From: Sciurus carolinensis
Taxonomy: Eukaryota > Chordata > Mammalia > Rodentia > Sciuridae
Length of the DNA stretch: 64,000 nucleotides
Assembly: GCF_902686445.1 (NCBI RefSeq)
Contig: NC_062220.1
Location: 116,670,643-116,734,642, forward strand
Direction: 5' to 3'
The translations under genes were made by a program, and so were the position numbers. This document shows, one piece after another, positions 32,716-42,739 of the stretch. The notes beneath the pieces are model-generated. The model saw only the letters and a program-made list of their open reading frames with translations. It did not search any database and was not told the origin of the DNA. The stretch's first letter is position 1, and each line of letters begins with the position of its first letter.

Positions 32716-32768
32716 TTCTCCCAAACTAGGCATGGGACCTGAGTTTGGAGCAAGATGTAGCAGAGTGG

Positions 32769-32773
<5 letters not shown>

Positions 32774-32812
<39 letters not shown>

Positions 32813-32880
32813 TACTGGAATGGAACCTAGGGCCTGGTACATGCTAAGTGCTCTACCAGTGAGACACATACCCAACACTG
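32774..32880 (-). mobile_element. (TG)n array joined to reversed ID SINE
   Basis: TG array 32774-32812, then a reversed ID body 'ggtactggaatggaacctagggcctggtacatgctaagtgctctaccagtgagacacatacccaac'. The microsatellite is in the position of the SINE tail. Confidence 0.9.
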
Positions 32881-33084
32881 AGGGGGACTCTTCACACATT
32901 CATTGGCCAGAGAAATGGCACAAGGGAAGAAGGAACAAGGAGGCCCATAAAGGGCTTGGAGTTAAATGTCCCAGATTTGGACTTTTCACCATAGTGGGCC
33001 TGCATCAGGAAAGCTATCAGGGTAAGGATGGGCAGAGAGTTCCAAAATGGCAGAAGCAGAAGGACTTCCAGAGAGACCATCCCT

Positions 33085-33195
33085 CTGATTGAGACCTTCC
33101 CTTAACAGATGAGGACACTGAGAGTCCTGGATAGAACAGAACAGGCCAGAGACTCACACAGCAGAGCTGGGGCCTGACCTGTTCAGTAGTCCCCC
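33085..33195 (-). mobile_element. MIR fragment, reversed
   Basis: 'cttaacagatgaggacactgagagtcctgg' and 'cacacagcagagctggggcctgacc' are reversed MIR. Confidence 0.65.
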
Positions 33196-33289
33196 CAGAC
33201 TTCACCAGCTGATGGATTTACCAAGGTTGTCTGCCTGGTGGGAAAGGCAGAAGGTTGGCAGATGTAATGAAATGCCCCTGTTCTCTGAT

Positions 33290-33780
33290 GGGGACTTTTG
33301 CAACACCTCTGGCCTGGACAATAGCAGGTAGTTCATCCCCCATCCGTTTCTGGTCTCCTTCCAGTCTATTTTCCCATAAATCCTCAGAGCTTCTCAAAAT
33401 GTAAATCCTAACCATGTCATTTAACCTGCTTAAAACCCTTCTATGATCCCACATTAAGAATTGCCAGAGAAAATACAGTAGGCCCAGTTAAAACAATTTC
33501 CAATAGATAATGAATGTTGTTTTAGTATAGGAATGTCCCAGATATAGCATGCACATACTTATACTAAAAAAAGATTTGTTGCATATCTGAAATTCAAACT
33601 GAACAGGACAATCTGTATTTTTATTTGGTAAATCTGGCAATCCTATGTACATTGTTCTCGGGAAAGGGTTGGAGTCTTTAGTTGGCCCACAAGGCCTATT
33701 TTGGCTCTAAGCTCATCTCTCTCTTCTCTGCCACATGAATTCAGCTTCAGACAAAACGCTTTACCTTTATTTGAGAATCC
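33290..33780 (+). mobile_element. L2 LINE split by a palindromic MITE
   Basis: 33290-33455 matches sense L2 ('aaatgtaaatcctaaccatgtcatttaacctgcttaaaacccttctatgatccca'). After the MITE at 33460-33641 the L2 resumes ('gcccacaaggcctattttggctctaagctcatctctc'). Confidence 0.6.
33460..33641. mobile_element. Palindromic MITE-like DNA element
   Basis: Starts ATTGCCAGAGAAAATACAG and ends with the inverse CTGTATTTTTATTTGGTAAATCTGGCAAT; the inner parts 'tagtataggaatgtccc' and 'gcacatacttatacta' are also inverted. It is a single imperfect palindrome of about 180 bp typical of old non-autonomous DNA transposons. Family name not certain. Confidence 0.75.
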
Positions 33781-33783
33781 CAA

Positions 33784-33785
<2 letters not shown>

Positions 33786-33823
<38 letters not shown>
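33786..33823 (+). repeat. (TG)n microsatellite
   Basis: About 19 TG units directly before a reversed SINE. Confidence 0.97.
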
Positions 33824-33825
<2 letters not shown>

Positions 33826-34175
33826 TTTTTTTTCAGTGCTGGGGATTGAACCCAGGGCACTCTACCAGTAGGCTACATCCCTAACCTCCTGTTATTTTTC
33901 ATTTTGAGAAAGCGTCTTTGCTAAGGCTGGCACCCCCGACCAATGGCCTTACTGGAACTTCATCTCATCCAACCCTTCCCTGGGCCTCACAACCCTCCCA
34001 GCTATTTTTGTAGGACTGGAGATTGACCCCTGAGCTACATTCGTTATTTTAATTATTTTTTATTTTTTGAACAGGTCTCACTAAGTTGCTGAGGCTGGCC
34101 TCGAACTTGGAATCCTCCTGCCTCAGACATCTGACTCACTGGGATTACAGATGTGCGCCACCATACCTGGTTCCA
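33826..34175 (-). mobile_element. Two reversed ID/MEN SINEs, nested
   Basis: Reversed ID body 33833-33890, then an ID remnant ('ggactggagattgacccctgagctacattc') and a reversed B1 half ('gtctcactaagttgctgaggctggcctcgaacttggaatcctcctgcctcag..cagatgtgcgccaccatacctgg'). Confidence 0.85.
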
Positions 34176-34600
34176 AGTTCTTCTGAGATGCACCTGGCAT
34201 GTCTCCATGCAGAGTAGTGAGCAGTCTTTTCATCCCATACTCAGCAAGATCAGCAACTCTGACTCTCCTGCTGTGACTGGCAGTGCTGAGAACGGTTCCT
34301 TCCTGCCAGATGGTGCTCAACAAATGCTGGTGAGCTTATAGTATGCCAAACCAAGTTCCTATGTTTGATTCTCTTCCCACCTAGTGGCCAGTAACCACCA
34401 TCTTAAACCCATCCTGAAGGTATCCTCTATGTCTATAGAGGAGGCAGGAAGGCATCCTTGGTTCCAACTTTACACAGTAGGAAACCAAGGAACTAGAGGA
34501 ACTCATTGTTCAAGGATCATTTCTCTGGATTCCATTTTACCCCAGGGTTTTTTCACCTGTTATTCCTAAAGATCTTCATGTGGATGATGTGACAGATTAA
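34176..34600. other. Unassigned intergenic DNA
   Basis: No gene or clear repeat recognised; possibly diverged L2/MIR. Confidence 0.35.
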
Positions 34601-34604
34601 AGAG

Positions 34605-35045
34605 GGCTACAAATATCTTAATGACCCCTCTCCCTATCTTGAGGACACATCTCTTTCTCCATCCCTTGAGTCCAGGCTGGCCTGTGACTTGTTTAGACAA
34701 CAGAATGTGGTAAAAATGACCCTTTCCAAGTCTGGGATCCTAACCCTCAAGAGGCCCTAGGAGCTTCTGCCTTTACCCTCTTGGATGCTGGTCTTAGACT
34801 GCCCCATAAGGCAGCCACCCAGTCTAGCCAACTGAAGGATGAAAGGCCATGTGACAGACACCAGTCAGCACCAACTAGTAGATGTGTGAGTGAAGCCTTT
34901 TTGCATCTTCCAGCTCTACTGGGTCTCCAACTGAATGCAGCTGCATGTGTGATCAGGAAGTGGACAGCGGAACCAGCCAGACCAGTCACAGATGCATAAG
35001 CCATAATCACCAGGTCTTGTAAGTCAATAAAATTTAGGGACTTAT
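34605..35045 (+). mobile_element. MaLR-type LTR (MLT1-like)
   Basis: 'gtccaggctggcctgtgacttgtttagacaacagaatgtgg', 'gtcagcaccaactagtagatgtgtgagtgaagcc', 'gaaccagccagaccagtcacagatgc' and 'gtcaataaaatttaggg' follow an old MLT1-type LTR. Confidence 0.6.
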
Positions 35046-35074
35046 TACAGGGTCATAGCCTTATTACATGCAAT

Positions 35075-35370
35075 TACCTCCTCACTCAGGCACTTGCTCA
35101 GATATCACCTCCTCAGAGAGGTCTCTCCCAAACATCCTGGCTAACTTAGTACTTTCTATCCCAACTCCATCCCCCCAACTCTTTCATCCTGTCCAAGGCT
35201 TTTATCGCTATCTGAAATCGTGACTACTTCACTTCAGGACTGACTTGTTAGCCATCTTCTTCTCTAGGCTGCAGTTTTCACAAGAGCAGGGGCCATAATG
35301 GTTTGTCTCCTACTATCTTCCTAACATCTTGGTGACTGGTGCAGAGAAGACATCTTGAATGCTTTTGGTT
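35075..35370 (+). mobile_element. L2 LINE 3' end
   Basis: 'ctcagatatcacctcctcagagaggtctctccc', 'cttttatcgctatctgaaatcgtgac', 'cacaagagcaggggccataatggtttgtc' is the L2 3' domain in sense orientation. Confidence 0.82.
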
Positions 35371-35914
35371 GGAAAGTTGCTGGTGGTGCTCAGGGGAGCA
35401 GAGTGGCAGGTGTGAGCTCTCACTTGGTTATGTCCTCCAAAACCAATGCCCTTAAGAGAACAGGAGGGCAGGCCAGGTGACTGGACTATGTTTCAAGGGT
35501 AAGAGCTTCAGGGAGCCCAAGTTGAGCAGAAAAAAAAAAAAAAAAAAAGAAAGGAAACTATTAAAATGCTCATTTTCAGCAGGGGCTCAGATTCAGAGCA
35601 AGGAAGTTACTGGTAATTCTCTTCCCCACTTCGGCTGTGACCAGTCATACCCTCTTCTAAGATCACAAAGCTGAGAAACTGAGAGATAGGAGACACTGTT
35701 GGGTATGCTGAGTCACTCCCTGGGGACCAGCTATTTCTAATCCCTAAGACAAAGCTAGTCCACAGTCTGCTTTTTCTAGCACCAAGAAATTGATCAAGAT
35801 ATAGCTTCAACGGAGGAAAAAATGCACATCCAAACACAAATGAATCTGGGCTCAGATGCCTCTTAGAGGTTTCATTCTCTGCATTTTGTGGAAACAGAGA
35901 GAGCATGGCTGAGG
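35371..35914. other. Unassigned intergenic DNA
   Basis: Holds an A-run (35531-35548) but no recognisable SINE body before it. No gene recognised. Confidence 0.4.
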
Positions 35915-36135
35915 TTCAATTCATGCTGCAGTGAAGTTGGGTGACCTTGTATTGAAATTCTAGCTGCACTGCTGGGACACCTTGGGCATACTGCTTAATC
36001 TTCCTGAGCACCAGTTTCTGTACCTATAAACAATAGATAACAAAAACCTAATATTTTATATTAACATCTAGGAGAATTAAGTGAGAACAGATATGCTCAG
36101 CACATCTTTGAGCACACAGAAACAGTTAAACTGAT
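35915..36135 (+). mobile_element. MIR SINE
   Basis: 'tctagctgcactgctgggacaccttgggcatactgcttaatcttcctgagcaccag' to 'tctaggagaattaagtgagaac'. Confidence 0.82.
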
Positions 36136-36299
36136 TGTAGTTAAGCTTATGAATATTTCTTTACCTGTTGGTGAATGAGAGGTGGGAAGAGAGCAGGATT
36201 TGCAGTTAACATGAATCCTTTCTGGGGACCAGGGCCACATTTAGGAGTTGCTTGGCAGGGACTAGGGGTAGCCAAGTACCTCATTCTTTTGTTTGTTTA

Positions 36300-36390
36300 T
36301 TCATTTTTATTGTGGTGCTGGAGTTCAAAACCAGGGCCCCGCCCATGTCAGGCAAGTGCTTTATCGCTGAGCTCCACACCCAACTTAAAA
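36300..36390 (-). mobile_element. ID SINE, reversed
   Basis: 'tgtggtgctggagttcaaaaccagggccccgcccatgtcaggcaagtgctttatcgctgagctccacacccaac'. Confidence 0.9.
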
Positions 36391-36464
36391 GTGTCTAATT
36401 CAAATTGGATTCTCTAACAGATGAGAGAATCCCTCCTGGAGGCCCCTACTATGGATAAGTCAAT

Positions 36465-36680
36465 AGTTTGGAGGTAGAGCTTTAACAAGGGTTCAGAAGG
36501 GTTGGAGGCCTGAATCTGGCACTAACATGCTATCGGTCATGGAACAAATTACTTGCTCTCTCTGAGCTCTGATGTCCTCATCTATAAAATGTGTCATTTA
36601 TCCCTGGTTTGCTAAACTCCTAGAGTTGTTGAGATGATCAGATAATCCAGAGGAAAAAGAATCTTGAGTAGCATTCACTG
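36465..36680 (+). mobile_element. MIR SINE
   Basis: 'gcctgaatctggcactaacatgc' to 'tctgagctctgatgtcctcatctataaaatgtgtc' and 'ctagagttgttgagatgatcag' is sense MIR. Confidence 0.85.
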
Positions 36681-37059
36681 ATGAATAAAAGAGGAATGGC
36701 TATTGAAACTGAAAGAACTCCTGGACTATCTAAGCCTTTATTTAAAACTTTTAAATCCTGCAATGCAATATGGGTTTATAGTGACTTGCAGCTTGCATGA
36801 CTTTGTAAAAATTGAAGGAGACAGTGACCCTGGGAAAAGAGAAGGACTGAGCAAGTTTTGCAAGATACAGGATAGACAAGATGACAAGAAGCCCATCAGC
36901 CTAACAAATTCCTGGGCAACCAGTGAGGAGGGCTCACTAACTGTGAGTTTAGATGGGGGTCACTTTTTTCCTTTTTTATTCCACATAAGCAGCCCTCTGA
37001 ATCTTAGCCTATCCCAGGAAGATGATGAGTCAAGTCATTCTGCAGAGACTGGTTCCTCT
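36681..37059. other. Unassigned intergenic DNA
   Basis: A 143-codon open frame (36703-37134) crosses this stretch, but its composition and lack of splice signals argue against a gene. Confidence 0.4.
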
Positions 37060-37200
37060 GCCTCTGTTGCCATGACACTGCAGCACAGGCTGGCCAATCA
37101 GGAAGGAGACCCATATCCAAGCTTCAGCTGCTAAAACTGGAGCAGGATATCTTAGCCAATAGGAAGAGCGGCAGAGTGGAGCCACCATGGAAACCTCAGC
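37060..37200 (+). promoter_or_regulatory. Candidate RFX/NF-Y motif cluster
   Basis: X-box-like GTTGCCATGACAC (37066-37078), two CCAAT boxes in the same orientation (37094-37098 in 'ggccaatcagg', 37156-37160 in 'agccaatagg') 62 bp apart, and CCATGGAAACC (37185-37195). RFX and NF-Y commonly act together at promoters and enhancers. A C-run/T-run tract follows at 37269-37291. Function inferred. Confidence 0.4.
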
Positions 37201-37590
37201 AGTGAGGTTCAAACTATGGTTTGTCTCTGCGTCTCATTTGCAGGGAGTAGGCTGGGTTTTCTGCCCACACCCCCCCCCCCTTTTTTTTTTTCAAAGAGCA
37301 TCTTGCAGCCTGAAGAAGATATTCAGGAGTCACAGCATGGGTACATGACAAGAGGCATCTTTAAGAAATCAGAAAGGACTTCAGCTTAGTAGCTAGGCAA
37401 GGCTTATAATATCCCTTTATCATTCTTCCCCCAGATGCTCAGCATAACCTATGTCTCTAGTCTTAGACCATCCCCATAGCTCTACTCAGCCCATTCTGTC
37501 CTAGGAAATGGCTGTACGCTGCAAAATCATCCCCATTCTAAAATTAAAAAAAGGAACATGAGACTCACCCCCAAAGGATATACATTTGTC
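37201..37590. other. Unassigned DNA with C/T homopurine-homopyrimidine tract
   Basis: About 11 C then 11 T residues near 37269-37291; otherwise nothing recognised. Confidence 0.5.
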
Positions 37591-37676
37591 CTACAGCTTT
37601 GTGATTTTGGACAAACTGCTTAACCTCTCCTTCTAGGAGAAGGGTAGTGCAGAGGATAGAGATAAAACTCATATGC

Positions 37677-37815
37677 TGGGGCTGGGGTTGTAGCTCAGTG
37701 GTAGAGCTCTTGCCTAGCACATGTGAGGCTCTGGGTTTGATCCTCAGCACCACATAAAAATAAATGAATAAATAAAATAAAGGCATTGTGGCCATCTACA
37801 ACTAAAAACTTTTTA
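37677..37815 (+). mobile_element. ID SINE, consensus-like with full squirrel tail
   Basis: 'ggggctggggttgtagctcagtggtagagctcttgcctagcacatgtgaggctctgggtttgatcctcagcacc' then 'acataaaaataaatgaataaataaaataaaggcattgtgg', the long 3' unique tail that marks sciurid ID elements. Confidence 0.97.
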
Positions 37816-38004
37816 AAAACTTATATGCTGCTCCACTCTAAAATTATATGAGTGAGCAAATGGGCTCTGTGATTCCTTTCAGATCTCACATTCTAGACTT
37901 AAAGCTTTTTTACCTTTGGGCTCTGGATAAAGTACATCTACAAGAAATAAATTGCCAAGGGGGAGCTCTGTGAATAGTGCCAGTGGACACAAATAAGCCT
38001 TGGG

Positions 38005-38155
38005 TCACTTTCATGGCCTTAACTTGCCAGACTAGGAGGGAAATCAATTCCAGAGCTTTAGGCCTAGAGGGGTGAATTTGCCCCTTAAAGTCATACAGCT
38101 ACCTGGATGCAGAGCCAAGACTGGAAGTCCTAGCTTCCTTTTGCCTACAACAGGC
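38005..38155 (-). mobile_element. MIR-like fragment, reversed
   Basis: 'ccttaaagtcatacagctacctggatgcagagccaagactgg' is reversed MIR. Confidence 0.65.
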
Positions 38156-38159
38156 AGTC

Positions 38160-38885
38160 TTCTTTTTTCATATTTTTATTGGTGCATTGTATTATACAGA
38201 ATGGTGGAATTCATTGTTATATATTGTACATGCACACAATATGACAATATAATTTGGCCAATATCATTCTCCAGTATTATGCTTTTCCTTTCCCTTTCTC
38301 CTTCCTCCTGGTCCTTTTCCTCTACTCTACTGAGCTCCCTTCTATTTTCATGAGATTTCTCCCCTCATCACCTTTCTTTTCTTTTTCCTCTATAGCTTCT
38401 CTATATAAGAGGAAACATGACCTTGACTTTCTGAATTTGGCTAATTTCATTTAACGTAATGTTCTCAAGTTCCATCCATTTTCCTGAAAATAACATAATT
38501 TCATTCTTCTTTATAGCTGAATAACATTCCAATGTGTACCACATTTTCTTTATTCCTTCATCCATTAACAGACATTTAGGTTGGTTCCATAGTTTGGCTA
38601 TTGTGAATTATGCTCCTATGAACATGGGTATGCATGTATTGCTATAGTATGATGACTTTAATTCTTCAGAATACATACCATGGACTAGTACAGCTCAGTC
38701 ATATGGTGTGATTCCATGCCTAGTCTTTTGAGGGACCTTTATGCTAATTTCCATAGCGGTTGTACTAATTTACAATCCTGCCGACAGTATGAATATGTTC
38801 CTTTTTCTCCACACCCTCTCCAGCATTTATTATTGTTTGTATTCTTCATGGCTGCCATTCTGACTGGAGTGAGACAACATGCAAC
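38160..38885 (-). mobile_element. L1 LINE 3' region, reversed
   Basis: Read in reverse this is the end of L1 ORF2 plus the 3'UTR. Landmarks on the plus strand are 'tttatagctgaataacattccaatgtg', 'ggttggttccatagtttggctattgtgaatt', 'catagcggttgtactaatttacaatcctgcc' and 'cattctgactggagtgagac'. Decayed. The 3' end (38165-38250) is similar to 59683-59778. Confidence 0.92.
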
Positions 38886-38979
38886 CTTCTTAAAGCACCA
38901 CTGGGAAGGCAATTGGGGAGATGTGCATGCCCATTCTCCCAACACCCTTTATTTTGCAAACATGGACATAATAACAACT

Positions 38980-39940
38980 GCAAGGAAAAATGTGTTCCAC
39001 CCTTCCCCTGTTCCCTTCTGGCTTTCATTCTGTTGCCTGGCAACAGTTCTATCTAGAAACCTGGTTGTCATCCTATACAACTCTCTCACCCTCGCCCTTC
39101 CAGGAAAACCCATCAGTTAATCATGTCCACTTTATCTCCTAAATGGTCCTTGAGTCCATCCACTCCTCCCTTCTCTATACCACTTCCCCAGTCCAAGGTT
39201 TTGTCATTAATTTCCTGAACAACTAACTTGGCTTTCCACAGGCTTTTGGCTTTCACACTTGCCCATCCCCTTTACTGTTTCCATCTTCCATAATAATAGC
39301 TAAAAGAGTTCTTTAAAAATACAAATGTGATCACCTTACCTGCTGTTTGCTTAAAATCATTTTTTTTTTCCTGGTACTGGGGTGTTCAACCTACTAAGCT
39401 ATACCCCCAACAGCCCCCCGCCCCTTTTATTAAAATTTTGAGACAGTTGTCCAGGCTGACCTGAAACTTGTGATCCTCCTGTCTTAGGCTCCCAATTGCT
39501 GGGATTACAGGTGTGTGTCACTGTGCCCAGGTGTTTACTTAGAACTTATAAGCATAAAAATTCAAAATCTTTAGCATGACCAAGAGGCACTTCATCACTA
39601 GACCTACCCTCTGCCCCCCAACTTCATTGTGTCCTTGCATATTATTCCCTTTCTGCCTGGAACCTTCTTCCTTTATTATGCTAGTTAGTCCTGCTCACCC
39701 TTCAGCTCTCAGGTCAAGGGTCACTTCCTTGGAAAACCTTTCCTGACCTCCATGACCAGGTCAAATTGCTTTTTGACAGGCTCTCCAGGCACATCTTTCA
39801 TCTGTAGCACTTATTACAGCCAGTATTGTACTTATTTGTATAATTATTTGATTCACAAATTTAATCTCATCCCTGCTTGAGGGAAGTTTCAGGAGGACAG
39901 TGAGTTTGTCTTATTCTCTGCCTGAAACATGTAGATGAAT
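38980..39940 (+). mobile_element. L2 LINE, long segment, split by a MEN SINE
   Basis: Sense L2 from the ORF2 C-terminal region ('gaaacctggttgtcatcctatacaactctctcacc') through 'cttgcatattattccctttctgcctgg' to 'gaaacatgtagatgaatggatgg'. Interrupted by a SINE at 39358-39537. Confidence 0.85.
39358..39537 (-). mobile_element. MEN-type SINE, reversed
   Basis: Shortened reversed ID half ('ggtactggggtgttcaacctactaagctataccccc') and reversed B1 half ('gtccaggctgacctgaaacttgtgatcctcctgtc..gctgggattacaggtgtgtgtcactgtgccc'). Confidence 0.9.
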
Positions 39941-40489
39941 GGATGGATGGATATGTGTATAGATTGTTGGATGCTCCTATTAACCCCAGCTGACTTAGAT
40001 CTCACATGATTATATCTCCCTCTATCTGTGACTAACCAATCTTCCCCCTGTTCACTCACTCAAAGATCTCAGATGTGCAAAGAATGTGCCCAAAATTCTG
40101 TGGGAACCCAAGGAGAGAGAGATTTCCATGCCCTTGAAACTTAGATAATAATAACAGTAGTTCTAATAAATATTGTGTGCCAGAGACCACTGGAGCTCTC
40201 CTCCTTGGAAACTCCTACTCTCTTCTCTCTGCATATTCAGTAGCAGAGACCAGAAGCCTAGCAGTGTTTCAAGTTTCAGTTGAGGTGTTGCCTCATCCAG
40301 GAATTTGCCCCTAATCAGTGAGCCCATGCCAACTGCCCATCCTCAGAACTGCCCAGTGCATGGGTCTGGGAAACTCTTGCTGGTCATTTATTATAAACGG
40401 CTTCACGTTATCCTTTCTCCGTGGGTCTCTTGCTTACCATCAGACTATCAGGAAGCTCCCTGGGGACTGTTATGAAAATTCACATCTCA
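39941..40489. other. Unassigned intergenic DNA
   Basis: No gene recognised. 'gttgaggtgttgcctcatccaggaatttgcccc' (about 40280) may be old L2. Confidence 0.4.
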
Positions 40490-40700
40490 CAGAAGGTCAG
40501 TTGGTAGACTGGGCATTGCACACACACTGCCTCTTTTATTCCTCACAGGACCCAGAAGGAGACATGATTGTACCCATTTTGAATAGCAGGAAATGGATTT
40601 GCCCCAGATCCCACAAACAATACATGGTAACACTGGTGCTAAAATATAGGTCTGTTTGAAACCAAAGTCAAGATCCTTAACCAGTATCCCAGGTCCAAAT
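40490..40700 (-). mobile_element. MIR SINE, reversed
   Basis: 'ttattcctcacaggacccagaaggagacatgattgtacccattttgaatagcaggaaatgg' follows reversed MIR. Confidence 0.75.
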
Positions 40701-40939
40701 CCTAATAGTCTATTTATGGTTCCTCCGCCTGTGCCTGAACACTGGCAGCCCATGCTACTGCCGATTACCTGCCTATCAAAGACTTTATTCTAAATGGTTG
40801 AAATGTGCCCATCTGAAACTGCTACCCAGTGACCCTGATTTGCCCCTGTTTATAACCAGAACAAGTGTGTTCCCTCTTCTACATGGCAGCCTGTCAATAA
40901 TTCACAGCCAGTTCTCATGTGTCCCTTGCATCTTATCCT

Positions 40940-41045
40940 CTCTAGGGAGGGCCTACAGAGTGGAGAGAACATTCATGAGGAACTAGCAAACCTGGATTCT
41001 CATCCTGGCCCAGCCACTGTCCACAGTCAGTAAATTTCAAAAGAA
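40940..41045 (+). mobile_element. MIR fragment
   Basis: 'gagtggagagaacattcatgagg' to 'gcaaacctggattctcatcctggcccagccactgtcc' is sense MIR 5' half. Confidence 0.7.
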
Positions 41046-41650
41046 AATTAAGTAGGTGATTTCGATAAGCAAGGACATAAAAGTCACCAACTCCTCTCAC
41101 CCTGGTTTCATAAAAGAAAGGGCAGGCTGACACAGAAAAGAAGTAGGGCAGACAATCTCAGAATTAATTTAGCTTTATGAAAACTCCCTACATTGTTCCT
41201 GTTGTTCTCATTTCGCCATGTCCTGGTGTTGACTCTGTGGGGGACTGGCCCAGGCCTGCAAGGACCTCTGCTCTAACCCATTAAAGAAAACACTGTCATC
41301 CAGAAAAAAACAGAACAGAGCACTCCAGTGTCAGGACATGGTGGTTACCCTGTTTCAAGAGGGAAGGAAAAGTCGAAAGTGTCTAGCACTATGAGACAGT
41401 GAGACAACCGAGTGCAGGAAGCAAGACAGACTTCTCCATTGTGTTGTGGCTTCATGTCCAGATTCTGTCTCGGCTTAGAGAAGCAAAGTTTTTCCCTACT
41501 CTTGTAACTTAGTGGGTGCCCTGTGACCACTAGAAGCCACTTCTCTAGCAAGTGGAACCTATGGAAAGAGGAGGGCTGAATCGAACCCATGACACCATAC
41601 TAGTGGGTATTGCAGAGGCAAAACATTTTCTCTTGGGGGCATTTCTTAGC
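41046..41650. other. Unassigned intergenic DNA
   Basis: About 600 bp without recognisable repeat or gene; single-copy candidate. Confidence 0.4.
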
Positions 41651-41654
41651 ATGG

Positions 41655-42230
41655 GCTTTCTCACTACTCATTCATTCATTAGATATTTAATAAACAATTA
41701 CTATGTGCAAAACAATGTACTAGCATTGGGAGTACAAAGGTGAGCAAAGAATGATTTGGTCTCTGTTCTTATGGGGAACGTAGAATCTATTAGGAAGGAC
41801 AGATTTAATCCAAGGGGAAAGAATAAACATAAATCCACTACTATGATTAAGAACTACTACAGAGGCATAGGACATCCCAGAGTATGAAATATGGGCAACC
41901 CCCAGTTGCTGGTCATTGGTAGGTTCAGACATTAATAATGAAGTTGAGATGGGAAGGAAGAGCAGACATAAAGCAGATGAAGAGAGGGAACGCATATTCC
42001 AGGCAGAGTGCTTGGTGTGACTGAGCATAAATCATATGAAGAACTACGATGAGTTCAGTATGACTACAACAGGGAAGGAACTGCAAGATGAGGCTGGGAA
42101 GTCAGTGGGGGCTCACATACTATTTAAAGGGTTCTGTCCTTTCCTTAGGTGGAACAGAAAGTCACTGAAGGGTGGTAAGCATGAAAAATGGTAAGACATA
42201 TATATTATTACTCTAAAGTGGAAAAGAAGA
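41655..42230 (-). mobile_element. L2 LINE, reversed
   Basis: 'cattcattagatatttaataaacaattactatgtgc', 'ttccaggcagagtgcttggtgtgactgagcataaatc', 'ggaacagaaagtcactgaagggtggtaagcatg' is reversed L2. Confidence 0.82.
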
Positions 42231-42299
42231 ACCAATTGCCTCTTAAAGGAGTTAAACTAACAACAATGGTAGTGGTAATAATAATGGTGATAAAAAATA

Positions 42300-42485
42300 A
42301 TAGTTAATGTTACCAAATACCATGTACTGCTTTAGACACTCGTTATACATTCATTCATTTAATCCTCATGTCAACCCTATGAGGTAGACAGTTATTATCC
42401 CTGTTGTACAGTTGACAAAACTGAGGCACAGAGAGATTAAGAAACTTGCCCAAAGTCACACAGCTAAGCTGGTAGGTGGTAGACA
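42300..42485 (-). mobile_element. MIR SINE, reversed
   Basis: 'catttaatcctcatgtcaaccctatgaggtagacagttattatccc', 'aactgaggcacagagagattaagaaacttgcccaaagtcacacagctaagctgg'. Well preserved. Confidence 0.93.
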
Positions 42486-42521
42486 AGTGAGTGACCTCTG
42501 AGTATTTAAAGAAATTACTCT

Positions 42522-42617
42522 TCTCCTTTTTTTTTTTTTTTTTTTTTTCAGTGCTAGAGATTAAATCCAGGGCCTCACACAGGCATTCTACTACTGAGTT
42601 CCATCTCCAGCCCAAGA
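42522..42617 (-). mobile_element. ID SINE, reversed
   Basis: T-run then 'cagtgctagagattaaatccagggcctcacacaggcattctactactgagttccatctccagcc'. Confidence 0.93.
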
Positions 42618-42739
42618 AATCACTCTCTTAAAGAAGTCACAAGACAGGAAAATCCTGTCCTATTAGAGAGTCTGGGTAAAACAACCTGGAATAAAATCAT
42701 CCTATAATTTAGGCCTTTATCCTAAATGAGGTTTGCTCT

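Noticed and set aside
36703..37134. 143-codon plus frame near the RFX/CCAAT cluster
   Set aside because: Amino-acid order shows no family resemblance and the frame crosses unrelated sequence; treated as chance.
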